From positions 46,175 through 110,174 of the forward strand of contig JAYEVG010000052.1 in assembly GCA_036346395.1 (NCBI GenBank): DNA of 64,000 bases, written 5' to 3'. The position numbers and the translations under genes were made by a program. The notes under the pieces were generated by a model. That model searched no databases and was not told the origin of the DNA. It was given only the letters and a program-made list of their open reading frames with translations. Of this stretch, positions 1-10,668 are shown in pieces. How positions within the stretch are numbered: position 1 is the stretch's first letter; every line of letters begins with the position of its first letter. Origin of the DNA: Hsuehochloa calcarea. Taxonomy: Eukaryota; Streptophyta; Magnoliopsida; Poales; Poaceae.

Positions 1-358
1 GAGGCTTCTACGTCTTGATTTTGTGAAAAACTCCATGCCACAACTAAAGAGGTAATTGAAAAGAAGGTGCGTGCTTATGCTTCCAAAGCTAACAAATCTA
101 GAAAGAAAATGCTATTTGAACGGGTGATTTAGTGTGGGTCCACCTTCGCAAAGATCGCTTTCCATGAGCGTAGATCCAAATTGATGCCCGTGGTGATGGA
201 CCATTTAAAGTTCTTGCCAAGATCAATGACAATGCATACAAGCTTGAGCTTCCGGTGATGACTATGGGGTAAGTTCTACATTTAATGTTCTTTGATTTAT
301 CACCTTTCTTTGGACAAGATTATGCAGTCGAGGTCGACTCCTTTTCAAGAAGGGAGGA
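1..358 (+). pseudogene. Gypsy pol C-terminal fragment (integrase C-terminal domain), element Z1
   Basis: The frames read like the end of a Ty3/Gypsy polyprotein. There is a lysine-rich stretch, then a 'GDLVWVHLRKDRFP'-like segment after one frame break near 125, then GPFKVL and NAYKLELP near 205-255, which is the conserved small beta-barrel after the integrase core. The reading is broken by several shifts, so no functional product is expected. A polypurine tract (about 346-358) closes the internal region and the LTR follows directly. The 5' part of the element lies outside the window. Confidence 0.75.
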
Positions 359-1162
359 TGATGAGGACATCGCTAGTAATGCCAAAGACATCGCTAGTAG
401 CGCCAAAGCTAGTAATGAGACTTCAATAAGCTGGACCAATAACAAGAGCACGAGCCAAGAAGCTACAATCTCGGTGAACTGTTCCTTAATGAACATATCA
501 TTAATTTTAATAAGAATTGTATACTACCTAAAAACAATGTTTTACTTGTGCTAAGGTTTGAAGAGTCAACGATGGATGGAGATGAAGGATATGTGGCGTC
601 ATCCAAGGAAGCACAAGTCTACGGCATGAATAATGAGCGGCCTATGAATAGTGCCCGCGTGAACAAGCTCGTGAGCGGTGCGTGTGAGCGATAAAAGGCC
701 CGTGATGAACAATGCGCGTGAGCGGTACAAGGCCGTGATGAGCGGTCGCGCGTGAGCGATAAAGGCCCATGAGCGAGTGCCATGAGCGGTCGCGCGTGCT
801 ACGGTGCGCGTGAATAGTACCATATGGAAAATCTTGTGTTGAAAAGCCTTAGGCTAAGACTATATATTGAGGGTAAACCCCATTGTAAGGGAAGCGAATT
901 TGATAATAGAAAACTCTTGTTCTTTCGTTGGGCAAACCAACTTGAGAGGAATTGGGAGTTCTTGAAATTAAGATTGTTCAACCTTTTCCATTGGGAATTG
1001 GGAGCGCGATAGAACTTCATCGGTGGTCGTGAAGTTCAAAGACGTGTGGTTAGGCGAATTATAGAGTGCTAACTCTTGCATTGGCAGAGGGATCACTACG
1101 GTTCATCAAATCCACGTGAGTATCCAGATCCTACGTCGAGAAGATCGGGCGACCCCGTATCA
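359..1162 (+). repeat. 3' LTR of Gypsy element Z1
   Basis: It starts TGATGAGGACATCGC right after a polypurine tract, as in the other LTRs at 2855, 9555 and 22954, and ends CCGTATCA, the same end as the Z2 LTR at 4133. Positions about 640-820 hold short degenerate CGTGAGCGG-type repeats. The flanking base 1163 continues a CRM-type pol gene, so this LTR end marks an insertion of Z1 into that pol. The matching left end and target duplication lie upstream of the window. Confidence 0.75.
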
Positions 1163-2854
1163 TCACCACATTGAAAGATAAGTTAACACATGCACCTCTA
1201 CTCCAACTCCCTGATTTCAATAAGACTTTTGAGCTAGAATGTGATGCAAGCGGAATTGGTTTAGGTGGTGTGTTGTTACAAGAAGGCAAACCTATAGCAT
1301 ACTTGGTGAGAAATTGAGTGGGCCTAGTTTGAACTATTCTACTTATGATAAGGAGTTATATGCCCTCTTTCGAACCTTAGAAACTTGGCAACATTATTTA
1401 TGGCCCAAAGAATTTGTTATACATTCTGATCATGAATCTCTAAAGCATATTCGAAGTCAGGGTAAATTGAACCGTAGACATGCAAAGTGGGTTGAATTTA
1501 TTGAGTCTTTTCCCTATGTCATAAAACACAAGAAGGGAAAGGAGAATGTTATTGCTGATGCTTTGTCTAGGAGATATGCCATGTTATCACAACTTGACTT
1601 CAAAATTTTGGATTAGAGACTATTAAAGAGCAATATGTGCACGATCTTGATTTTGCGAAATATTGTTGAATTGTAAAGAAGGAAAATGTGGAATAAATTT
1701 GTCATTAATGATGGATTTGTGTTTAGAGCTAACAAGTTGTGCATTCCGCTAGTTCCGTTAAATCTGCTTTGTTGTTCTGAGGAAGCACATGGAGGTGGGT
1801 TAATGGGACATTTTGGTGTGAAGAAAAGCAGAGGACATACTTGCGATCATTTCTTTTGGCCAAAGATGAGGCGGGACGTCGGCGCCACGTTGCTCATTGC
1901 ACTACATGTCAAAAAGCTAAGTCACGACTTAATCCTCATGGTTTATATATGCCTTTACCCGTTCCTAGCATTAGTGGGAAGATATTTCGATGGACTTTGT
2001 TTTAGGATTGCCTAGGACAAAGAAGGGAGGATAGCATTTTTGTGGTTGTTGATAGATTTTCTAAGATGGCCCATTTTATAGCTTGTCATAAGAGCGATGG
2101 CGCTACCAATATTCTTGATTTATTCTTTCGTGAAGTTATTCGCTTGCATGGTGTGCCTAATCGATAGTTTGGATCGTGATGCTAAATTCCTTAGCCATTT
2201 TGGAGAACTTTATGGGCTAAATTGGGGACTAAGTGTTATTTTCTACTACTTGTCATCCCCAAACCGATGGACAAGCGAGGTTGTGAATAGAACTTTGTCT
2301 ACTATGCTTAGGGTTTGTGTTGAAAAGAATTTAAAATTGTGGGAAGAATGCTTGCCTCATATTGAGTTTTCTTATAATCGGTCATTGCATTCTACTACAA
2401 AGATGTGCCCTTTTGAAGTTGTTTATGGTTTTGTGCCTCGTGCTCCTATTGATTTAATGATCATTCCATCTTCGGAGAAATTGAACCCTGATGCTAAGCG
2501 TCTTTGAATTGATTTTAAAAATACATGAGACAACTAAAGAGAATATAGAGCGCATGAATGCTAGATATAAACTTCTTTGGTAGTCGGGGAGGAAACATTT
2601 AACTTTTGAACCGGGGATCTTGTTTGGTTGCATTTAAGAAAAGATAGGTTTCCCGAATTGAGAAAATCAAAATTGATGCCAAGAGCTGATGGTCCTTTCA
2701 AGGTGTTAGAAAAGATTAATGATAATGCATACAAGCTTGAACTTCCTGCAGATTTTGGTGTTAGTCCCACATTTAACATTGCAGATTTGAAGCCATACTT
2801 GGGGGAAGAGGATGAGCTTGAGTCGAGGACGACTCAAATGCAAGAAGGGGAGGA
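1163..2854 (+). pseudogene. CRM-clade Gypsy pol fragment: RNase H and integrase (element W')
   Basis: From the left: the end of RT plus RNase H (ECDASGIGLGGVLL about 1237-1275, then an open stretch 1314-1616 containing YDKELYAL, HSDHESLKH and ADALSRR); the integrase zinc-binding region (about 1780-1920, EAHGGGLMGHFGVKK and a CTTCQKAK-like segment in shifted frames); and the integrase core (about 1960-2520, with WTSEVVNRTLSTML and the IEFSYNRSLHSTT block). The catalytic Asp region reads DRDAKFLSHF near 2170. Frames break near 1305, 1615, 1850, 2010 and 2500. The same protein block recurs at 21280-22570, where it is more damaged. The 5' half is missing because element Z1 is inserted at 1162/1163. 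Confidence 0.85.
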
Positions 2855-3206
2855 TGATGAGGACATCCCTACCATGGATATAACCGTGCCTACACACACA
2901 ACTCAACCACAACCAGTACAAGGACCTCTTACCCGAGCTCGTGCTCGCCAACTTAATTATCAGGTTAATTCGTTCCTAGGATTATATACTACTGAGAATA
3001 GACCGCTACCTAATGCAAGTGATTTAATTGTGCTTAGGAATATGGGAAAGGACCGTGGAGAGGCATGTGGAGTCGTGGAGATGTATGGAAGGCATAATGG
3101 AGATCGTCACGTCACTTTGGGTCCAAGACAAGCAAGAGTTCGAGCTGGGCTCGTTCTGGAGTCAGATTCGGACTATGGCGTCAGGACTAACTTTAAACGG
3201 GCGTAA
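2628..3206 (+). pseudogene. CRM pol C-terminus with CR-like motif running into the LTR
   Basis: This is an open reading frame of about 190 codons. It begins in the integrase C-terminal domain (HLRKDRFPELRKSKL, GPFKVLEKINDNAYKLELP, FNIADLKPYLGEEDE) and continues without a stop across the polypurine tract at about 2842-2854 into the LTR. Inside the LTR it encodes TRARARQLNYQV followed by NSFLG (about 2935-2980). A pol end encoded by the LTR and carrying this arginine-rich motif is the known hallmark of centromeric CRM/CRR chromoviruses, where it is proposed to direct integration to centromeric chromatin. The true pol end is probably before 3206; the remainder may be fortuitous read-through. Confidence 0.8.
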
Positions 3207-3816
3207 CTTCTTCATACGGACTCCGTTTGGGGCATTTCTGGACTTCATGGAAAGCTTATCAAGTCTACTTTCTAACGGATCCAACCTCATCATCAAATTC
3301 TATCCGAGCCATCCGCAATTATCAAAAGAGTCTGTATCCGTATCAAAGTCCGAGTCGAAGGGTGCTGCGCCACCTCCACTTTGGCCCACGGGCCTTGTAA
3401 CCCTAGCTGGTCGTTTCCCCTATATAGGAGCCGCCGTCTCCCTCGCTTGAACTCGGATTTCGTTGAGTTTAGGTTTAGCCATTGTGCAAACTCGTTCTTG
3501 ATTGTGTCGAGCGACCACTGTCAAGACGACCGGGATCCCATCTTTGCTATTCGCAATACAATTTATGCTTCATTCATATTCGCAATATCAGATTGCCTAT
3601 GTCTTATTCTTGCTAGTTCTTCGATTGCTCGCAGGGATTGAACTTCGTGTTCAGGTTGATCACGCCTCCAGCGAGGTCAATAACACTTCGGAGTTGGTTC
3701 AGCGATTGCTAAGGCGCAAGCGTCGTCGTACGGTTGTAGTCGGATCGTGAGAGTCACCGCCACCAAAATCAATAGTTATCAATCTCATCGAAAGATCGGA
3801 CACCTCGTCTTCATCA
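2855..3816 (+). repeat. 3' LTR of CRM-type element W'
   Basis: A 962 bp LTR, starting TGATGAGGACATCCC after a polypurine tract and ending ACCTCGTCTTCATCA. It is homologous along its length to 16133-17097 and 22954-23916, but it is a diverged copy that retains CAG/CTG triplets the other two lack. It is followed at once by the middle of a Z-type LTR (3817), so W' is inserted in that LTR. TATATAGGAG near 3419 is a plausible LTR TATA region. Confidence 0.85.
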
Positions 3817-4133
3817 AGTTTATGCATAAGAATAGAAACATAGCTATTGCTTGTTCTTTCGAAACCAGAGTTCATGCGAGGACTTTGAGAGAGGACTAGG
3901 CGATCCATTGGTTCGTTCTGCAATTCAAGGTCAAGCCGTCGTTCCATTGGGAATTGGAGACTTGGCGATCGTCGTTCGTGGTCTCGCGACGATCAACTAT
4001 CCGATGTGTTTTGGGCGTATTCCAAAGAGTTGAGGGTTCGTGCATTGGCGCGAGTGTTCAGCTAGCGACATCGTCTACTTCGCATCAGTTATCCACGGTT
4101 CCTCACCGAGAAGATCGGGCATCCCCCGTATCA
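3817..4133 (+). repeat. Right-hand part of the 5' LTR of non-autonomous Gypsy element Z2
   Basis: This 317 bp is nearly identical to 10362-10668 (for example TTTATGCATAAGAATAGAAA and the CGCGACGATCAACTATCCGA block) and ends CCGTATCA. The primer binding site follows at 4136-4149 (TGGTATCAGATTCT, initiator-Met-like). The left part of this LTR should lie upstream of the window, on the far side of the W' insertion. Confidence 0.8.
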
Positions 4134-5335
4134 TATGGTATCAGATTCTAGGTTTACTCGGTGAGAGTTTTTTTTACCCTTAGTTTAGTTTCGTTTTTCT
4201 GTCCTATAGTCCACTAAACCGAAAATTGCAACACAAAAATTCTAAACCCTAGTTTCAATCTGTTATTTCTTGTGAGTTTTGTTAGGTTTTAGTCCATTAG
4301 AATTTTTGTTTAGTGCTGATCTAAGTGTTTCCTTTGCGTACCTTGTTCCTTGTTTCCTTCCAAAAAAAACCCAAAAAAAAATCCAAAATTCAAATTAGGT
4401 CCACGAACTCAATTTTCGTTAAATCCGAGTTCAATTGGTACCTTTGTTTGTAATTCGATTCGTAACTTTTGCGTCAGAGCTCCGCTTCACTTATATCCTT
4501 TCATCTTGTGAGACTAGCTTTTGATATTGTATTAGGGCTGCTTATTGAACATTGTTTACACATTGCTGAATTGTTGGGCTTATGCACCCACGAGGGTAGC
4601 AAAACACTTTCGGCCATTGAGAAAAGCAAAAAAAAAAAGAGGCAGCCGCACAATAGCAAGAGCCACGGCATTAAAAAAAAGTATATAAAAAAACTGAGAG
4701 CAAAAACATAATTTTTGCGAAAGAAAAGAGAGGAAAAAAAAATTCTTTGGCCGATTGTACAGTATTTATTATACATTTTATTGGTTGCCACAGTACCGGC
4801 CCATCATTATTTCATATTGTATAGTCATTTTTTTGAGCAATCTTGTGCCCTACTATTTTCAATTGCAATTGGCTAGCGTCTCTCTTAGTACTTGGTGCAA
4901 AACGAGCTAGCTTAATCTCATTTTCAGATCCCGTCTCGCTAGCTCATTCCTTTGTTTGCATTGAGTCACATTTGTCTTTGCGTGTGCGTTCATCCTTTTC
5001 ACTTAAACCCATTGGATCAGCACATAGGCAAAAGAATCTAGCTTGGATCATTACTTAACTTTACAACAACTTGAATATCAGTTTGCATAGGTTATACACA
5101 TACCATACCAAACTCCACCTACACCCGTTCGTGTACTACCTTTGCTCTTAGTTACGCTCAAACATTACCGGGTTGAGATCGTTCGCTATCACAAGTGTCA
5201 TTTTGCAGTCCTTGATTCACTCTGGAACGGTAAGCTTATCTAGTTTTCAGGACAGTGAGTTGCGAGCGTACAGAGAGAGCTGTTTTGTTTTACTAACCTG
5301 GATATAATCGCGTTTGCTATTTGTGAGTTGTTGCC
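4134..5335 (+). other. Untranslated leader of element Z2
   Basis: This is the region between the PBS (4136-4149) and the gag start. It contains A-rich stretches (about 4360-4385, 4628-4640, 4670-4690) and no credible coding sequence. The short open frames here lack codon bias and homologues I can recognise. Confidence 0.6.
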
Positions 5336-5896
5336 ATGTCAAGTCATCATGAGGATCTATCAGTTACATGGATGGAGTACACTGGCTTGCGCAGGATGCT
5401 ACAAAAGCAACTTCTTGATCGTGATAATGGTGTGTGCAATGAGCTTGGAGCCGTTCGGCACAAATTGAACAACCTCGGGGAGGAGGTTACGCAGCTACGT
5501 ACGGACATCAATAACAACTTCTTGGAGCTGCACACCATGTTCAACCACCCCAATGTGCATCGTAAGGATTTTGTAACTAAGCCCAAATTTCCTATCCCTA
5601 TATTTTCAGGTCGTGCAAATGTGGAAGAATACCTTAATTGGGAGCTTGAAATTGATACGATATTTCGGATGCACAACTATTCCAATGAGAGGAAGCTCTT
5701 ACTTGCGTCCAATGGTTTGATTATGCCACACATTGGTGGGAGCGATTTGTTCGTATGCGTATGGAGTGCCATGAATTGCCGATTATCACCTGGGAGGAGA
5801 TGAAACAGCATTTGCGTGCACGTTTTGTACCTTACCACTACAAGCGTTCCCTAGTGGAAAAATTGACAGGGTTGCGACAAGGTTTGAAGTCCACTT
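5336..5896 (+). pseudogene. Truncated Gypsy gag, element Z2
   Basis: It starts at the ATG at 5336 (MSSHHEDLS). A coiled-coil-like segment follows (about residues 30-60, VRHKLNNLGEEVTQLRTDIN), then the classic retrotransposon gag core: KPKFPIPIFSGRANVEEYLNW, and WEEMKQHLRARFVP in another frame after a shift near 5720-5750, ending at about LTGLRQGLKS. In an intact gag this would lead into the zinc knuckle, but here the sequence runs into unrelated DNA at about 5897 and no pol follows. The element therefore looks non-autonomous, with only a gag remnant. Confidence 0.75.
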
Positions 5897-6127
5897 GTGT
5901 GACACAAGAGAAGGAGACCGAGCATGGGATTTTCCCGGCTTCATGTAGTATTGCTCCATTGCTTCATGAAGAGATTGTGGTTACTCGTGATTGCTCCATT
6001 GCTAACCCATAATCTTTGGTGGATGCGATGTATCCAAACCCATGTGAGAATGCGAGCCACATAGCCAAAACCACATTGAGTGAGAATGATAAAGAGCGTG
6101 TCTTGTGTGATTCCACCAAATGTGAGG
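5897..6127 (+). repeat. Left copy of a 230 bp direct duplication
   Basis: The stretch from GTGTGACACAAGAGAAGGAG to CCACCAAATGTGAGG recurs at 8132-8360 with only a few small differences. The two copies bracket the antisense X-family fragment 6128-8131. It is far too long for a retrotransposon target site duplication. Confidence 0.85.
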
Positions 6128-7138
6128 GCGGCAATCACCCGTCCAAGTGCACTCGGCGTGTGTCCATCCACCGCACTTAAAGCAAAGCATGCCCGCCAGG
6201 GACAGACGAAGAGTGAGTACTGCAAAGGGCGAAGCGTAGAAGAAGAAAACGGCCTCGGCCTTGGACACGAAAGGCTGCGGTCCTCCTTGAATTTCTTGGC
6301 GGGGTTTGACAGACCCTTCCTCACTAGAGCTCCTCTTGGTCACCACCGAGCTACGATCCACAGAGGCTGCTGCCTTTGTGTTGCATCTCCAACTCCATGC
6401 CCTGGCTTGCTCCTATGTTTGTAGTCCGGGTGGAGTAGCTCCCAACACATGTCGGTGCTCAGGTGAGACCCCGGAACCTCTTGGCCTTACGGAGATCATC
6501 GTTCGCTCTTGAAGGGACAAAGCGAACCAAGTTGTTGAACTCGACCTCATACTCGGCAATAGACCTCTTTCCACTGAGCAAAGGTCGTCAAGGCAACCTC
6601 CATCTTCTCAACAAAGAATAGGGTAGAACTTTCCCTTGAGTGATCAACAAAGTCCTCCCAAGTGGTGGCCCTTGAGTGGCGGTCCTCGAAGACAACCGCC
6701 CTCCACCAAATATCACGCTTGCCCTTTGGTGAAAGGCTACAAAGCGGACCCTCGAGGTGAAGACATCTCCAAAGCTCCAAAGCGCCTCTCCATGTAGCGC
6801 TTGATCCGCTGCTTGGACCGGTGTGCCGACAGTCAAGCGAATCAAACCTCAACCCCATCCACTCTCGAAGTGACATCGCGCCTCGAGGCAGGAGGATGTG
6901 CGGCGGGAGCAACAACAGATGCCGCGACGAGGGCTGCTGGCGCTGTTGGCGAAAACACGGATCTCTCCTACCAACTCTCGACCAAAGCGGGGTCTCATCT
7001 TGGACCTGGCAGGGAGGCGGGTCAGCGGCAACCCCTCGACTCTTGTCTCAGCACTCTGAGGAGGTGGCTCCACGGAACCTCTCCGCGACCACGACCTCCA
7101 CGACGCGGTCACCACGACCACGTCCTGCCCCTCGGCAT
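6128..7138 (-). pseudogene. Antisense gag fragment of the giant-LTR Gypsy family X
   Basis: On the minus strand, gag starts at the ATG at 7136-7138 (MPRGRGR-like, the same start as 29340) and runs down to 6128. The last part encodes CFKCGG..HAEC followed by a GDCR segment (about 6125-6200), corresponding to the CCHC zinc knuckles seen at 30310-30400 in the full element. Reading frames are broken several times. Everything downstream of the knuckle (protease to integrase) is missing. Confidence 0.75.
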
Positions 7139-7397
7139 AGCTATCAACCACAATCAACAATACACAATGAGTTCAAAACTCAGAATAAACTCCTTCATCA
7201 ATAAACAACATAACGGAAGCGTAAAAACTATATTCGTACCTCTCTCTAACCTACTGTGCACTAGTGTGTCAAATTTTAGGTTAGTTAACCATTAGCAAAT
7301 TTTAGTTGATTTACTAAACTAGAACAAATTTTAACAATTTTAGTTGCCTATGTTGTTAATCTATTCACCACGGACCTAAAGCAGCTCGATACCAAGC
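7139..7397 (-). other. Leader and primer binding site of the antisense X fragment
   Basis: On the minus strand the PBS reads GCTTGGTATCGAGCTGC (7381-7397), an initiator-Met PBS (TGGTATCAGAGC) with one base missing. Leader sequence follows that is shared with 29096-29339 (X) and with 42480-42600 (Y). Confidence 0.75.
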
Positions 7398-8131
7398 TGT
7401 AACTTTTGACCCAACAGAGCCTAGGATGCCACCACCTTACACTTTAAACTAACAATTAATGACACACTATAAAATTACATCAAGAAATCAATGATAATCA
7501 TATCAATGGATCACAAAAGAACATGCATAACTATGGATCAAGCGACAATAAACAAGCAATGGGAAATTATAACCAGGCAAATAATCCAAAGCAGCATCAA
7601 CCAATGAATCCAAATTAATAAAGCAAATAGTCTAGATGATATCCTAAACATTATTCAATAACTAACACAAGTGTAAACCTATTATCCGAATGATCATGTG
7701 ATGTCCATGTGGCTCTCAAATCGGCATCCTCGAAGATCACCTACTAGAGCAAGGGTGAGTCCACGACTCGACAAACACATCATATGGAACAATAATAAAT
7801 GACATTCAATAACTTCATTATCATCACATGCACTTCCATTCACATTCTCATTCATTAATCTCAAATATCAATGCAACTCTATTCTATATGTCACATGCAC
7901 ATCTGGGTATAGCGTGAGTGAATGCTCGCGACAACATTCACTCTCAAGGTTCCTCCTCAAGGATCGGGGACCTCCTCCACTCCGTGGAGTTGTGATCAAT
8001 CATGATCACCTTCTCTTATGCAAAGATGCTTATGAATGCAAACATGCAAATTCCATCATAAACATCATATCCAACTTTCATCATGCTCAACAACAAAGAT
8101 ATAAACATACCAATTCATGGCAATTAAACCA
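7398..8131 (-). repeat. Partial LTR of family X (antisense, truncated)
   Basis: The plus-strand start TGTAACTTTTGACCC is the LTR terminus next to the PBS. The sequence follows the solo LTR at 45668-47893 and breaks off at 8131, where the duplicated Z2 sequence resumes. It contains a single copy of the approximately 570 bp module that is reiterated in the 24878-37623 element. Confidence 0.75.
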
Positions 8132-8360
8132 GTGTGACACAAGAGAAGGAGGCGAGCATGGGATTTTCCGGCTTCATGTAGTATTGCTCCATTGCTTCAT
8201 GAAGAGATTGTGGTTACTCGTGATTGCTCCATTGCTAACCCACAATCTTTGGTGGATCGATGTATCCAAACCCATGTGAGAATCACGAGCCACATAGCCA
8301 AAACCACATTGAGTGAGAATGATAAAGGCGTGTCTTTGTGTGATTCCACCAAATGTGAGG
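8132..8360 (+). repeat. Right copy of the 230 bp direct duplication
   Basis: Near-copy of 5897-6127. To its right the Z2 internal region continues (GTTGAGAGCATCTCC), so this copy is joined to the rest of the element and the left copy to gag. Confidence 0.85.
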
Positions 8361-9554
8361 TTGAGAGCATCTCCATTGAGTGTGAGAGAGATACACCCGA
8401 GAAAAGAGAGAAGTAGATGATAGCCAAAGTGTTATTCTTGTTGAAATTAACGATTTACTCTCTACTTCTAGTGTTGTTTCTCACATTGTGCAGGTTGATA
8501 TTAAAGAAGAGGAATTGAATGTTCAACAACCGGCATCGTTGGAAGTAAAAGACGAGGAGATAACCATGGTTGGGGATGGAGTGCTTGCTGCCCCGTGGTT
8601 TTGTCACGATGATTTGATACCTACAACACCTACAATAGCAGAGAAGGGCGCTAAAGGTAACAATAATGGTGTTGAATTCAATATTCATCACGCAAAGGTA
8701 TGTAAGTTTGAAAACTCTAGTGTTCCTTTGAATATTCTATGTTCTGAATTTAAAGCGCAATTTACGTAATGTGGAATTGATTACTCATGATAAAGTTCTT
8801 ACTAGAATATCCCCTGATGTATCTTTATGCTATCTCATGTTCGATGAACCCATAGAGCTATCTAGTGTGATTGAGAGAGTATCTGAAATTGCGTGTTTGA
8901 AATCGCTAGCTAGTACCTACACCGTCACTTATAAATTTAATTTGATTGGAAATTTTGGTGTAGACAACACGTTTCATGTTTCACGAATATGCATTACTTG
9001 TGATCGACTTCTTTGAATTGAAAATGCATGCTTGGAACAAACCATCGCAACATTGTCATGATCACTTAGAGATGAGTTTAAATGTGAGTGTCTCTTTGTT
9101 TAGACATATTTGTAAAGCACCTTTCGGTCATCTTTTGTTGAACAATCATGTATAAACAATCAGAGTAGTGCAATTGAAGAATGGAATAAACAAACAATTT
9201 TATCATCTACATTATATAAAACTGATGTTGTAAAGATGAAATATGATTATATGAGCAATTTGTCTACATTTGAAAATGAATTTTGTCTGTCCATTCATAA
9301 TTTCAATACATACTTACAAAAGTCAAAGACAACTTCATTTCATGGGTGGGGCAATAATGTGGATAAAAGGCATGTAGAGATGAATACATCAAATCTATCT
9401 AATGGCTATTGTTATACTATTCCTGATCTGCAAAACCAAAGGGTTTGTAAAACGGATGATAAATACATATACCATGCATATACATTGTTTCCTTTGTCAA
9501 TCACATTTCCAGGCTATCAAAACCGAGGACGGCTTTTCTTGAAGAAAGGGAGGA
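8361..9554 (+). other. Unrecognised internal region of element Z2
   Basis: This AT-rich stretch lies between the duplication and the 3' LTR. It has a few open frames of 80-125 codons (for example 8488-8769 and 9236-9613) that show no retroviral protease, RT or integrase motifs. The last 15 bases (GAAAGGGAGGA, to 9554) are the polypurine tract. I cannot assign a function. It may be captured or decayed sequence occupying the place of pol. Confidence 0.5.
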
Positions 9555-10668
9555 TGATGAGGATATCTCTACTAATTATGAGGTTGTTCATGAAGGAAGA
9601 ACTGAACTTCTAAAACAACAGGTGCATTTGTTTCTTAATGAGTTTCCTTGTGTTTTCCATAAGAATTGGATACTACGTAAAATCAATACTTTGTGCATTC
9701 TCAGGTTTGATAAACTTAAAGTGTTTGGAACCAAGAGGGAGGAGAGAGAGGCCGGAGCCAAAGTAATGGAGGAGCACAAAGAGGAAGGTAACCATATTTG
9801 TTGCCTACTGATGAAGGACAAGAAGGTCACAGCGGTTGGGAAGGAGAAAGTCAAGCAGCCCATGCGGCTGATAAAGGAGGAAAGAAGCCCGTGTGATGGG
9901 AGAGCAAAAGGGGACTTAAAGCTCAAGTTTTGGATAAGATTTTCAAGCCCAATTCAGATCTCCCACAACCCCAACCGAAATCAAATTCGGAATCAACTGA
10001 GAATTCAATTTGGATTCGGAATCAGCCTCAAATTCGGATTCGGAATCAACAGGACATTCCGAGTAAAAAGGTCATAACTTTCTCATACGAAGTCCGATTG
10101 AGGTGTTTTTGGGCTTGTTGGAAAGCTAACTTCAAGCCCGATCCAACGGATCCTGGATCACTCCCAAATTCTTTCGGAGTTAAAAGATATCACCGAAACA
10201 ATATAACGGTCGTAAAACTAGAGTTTCCTTTTTGCTTTAGATTGAGTCGGAATTGGAGTAGGAGTTCTAATTCCGAATTAGAGTAGGAGTAGGGCCTCTT
10301 GGCCAGCCATAAGGAGGAGAATAGGCACTATATATTGAGGGTTAGACCCCCATTGTAACCCTAGACCAGTTTATGCATAAGAATAGAAACATAGCTATTG
10401 CTTGTTCTTTCGAAACCAGAGTTCATGCGAGGACTTTGAGAGAGGACTAGGCGGTCCATTGGTTCGTTCTGCAATTCAAGGTCAAGCCGTCGTTCCATTG
10501 GGAATTGGAGACTTGGCGATCGTCGTTCGTGGTCTCGCGACGATCAACTATCCGATTTGTTTTGAGCGTATTCCAAAGAGTTGAGGGTTCGTGCATTGGC
10601 GCGAGTGTTCAGCTAGCGACATCGTCTACTTTGCATCAGTTATCCACGGTTCCTCACCGAGAAGATCG
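9555..10668 (+). repeat. 3' LTR of element Z2, cut about 25 bp before its end
   Basis: It starts TGATGAGGATATCTC after a polypurine tract. Its last 307 bp match 3817-4133, but it stops at CCGAGAAGATCG, whereas the 5' copy continues GGCATCCCCCGTATCA. The satellite array begins at that point, so the LTR end is missing. An LTR TATA-like segment (CACTATATATTGAGG) is near 10326. Confidence 0.75.

Noticed and set aside
597..823. GC-rich short repeats (CGTGAGCGG) in the first LTR as a regulatory array
   Set aside because: They are degenerate, vary in spacing and lie in a region with many probable sequence errors, so no binding-site claim is justified.
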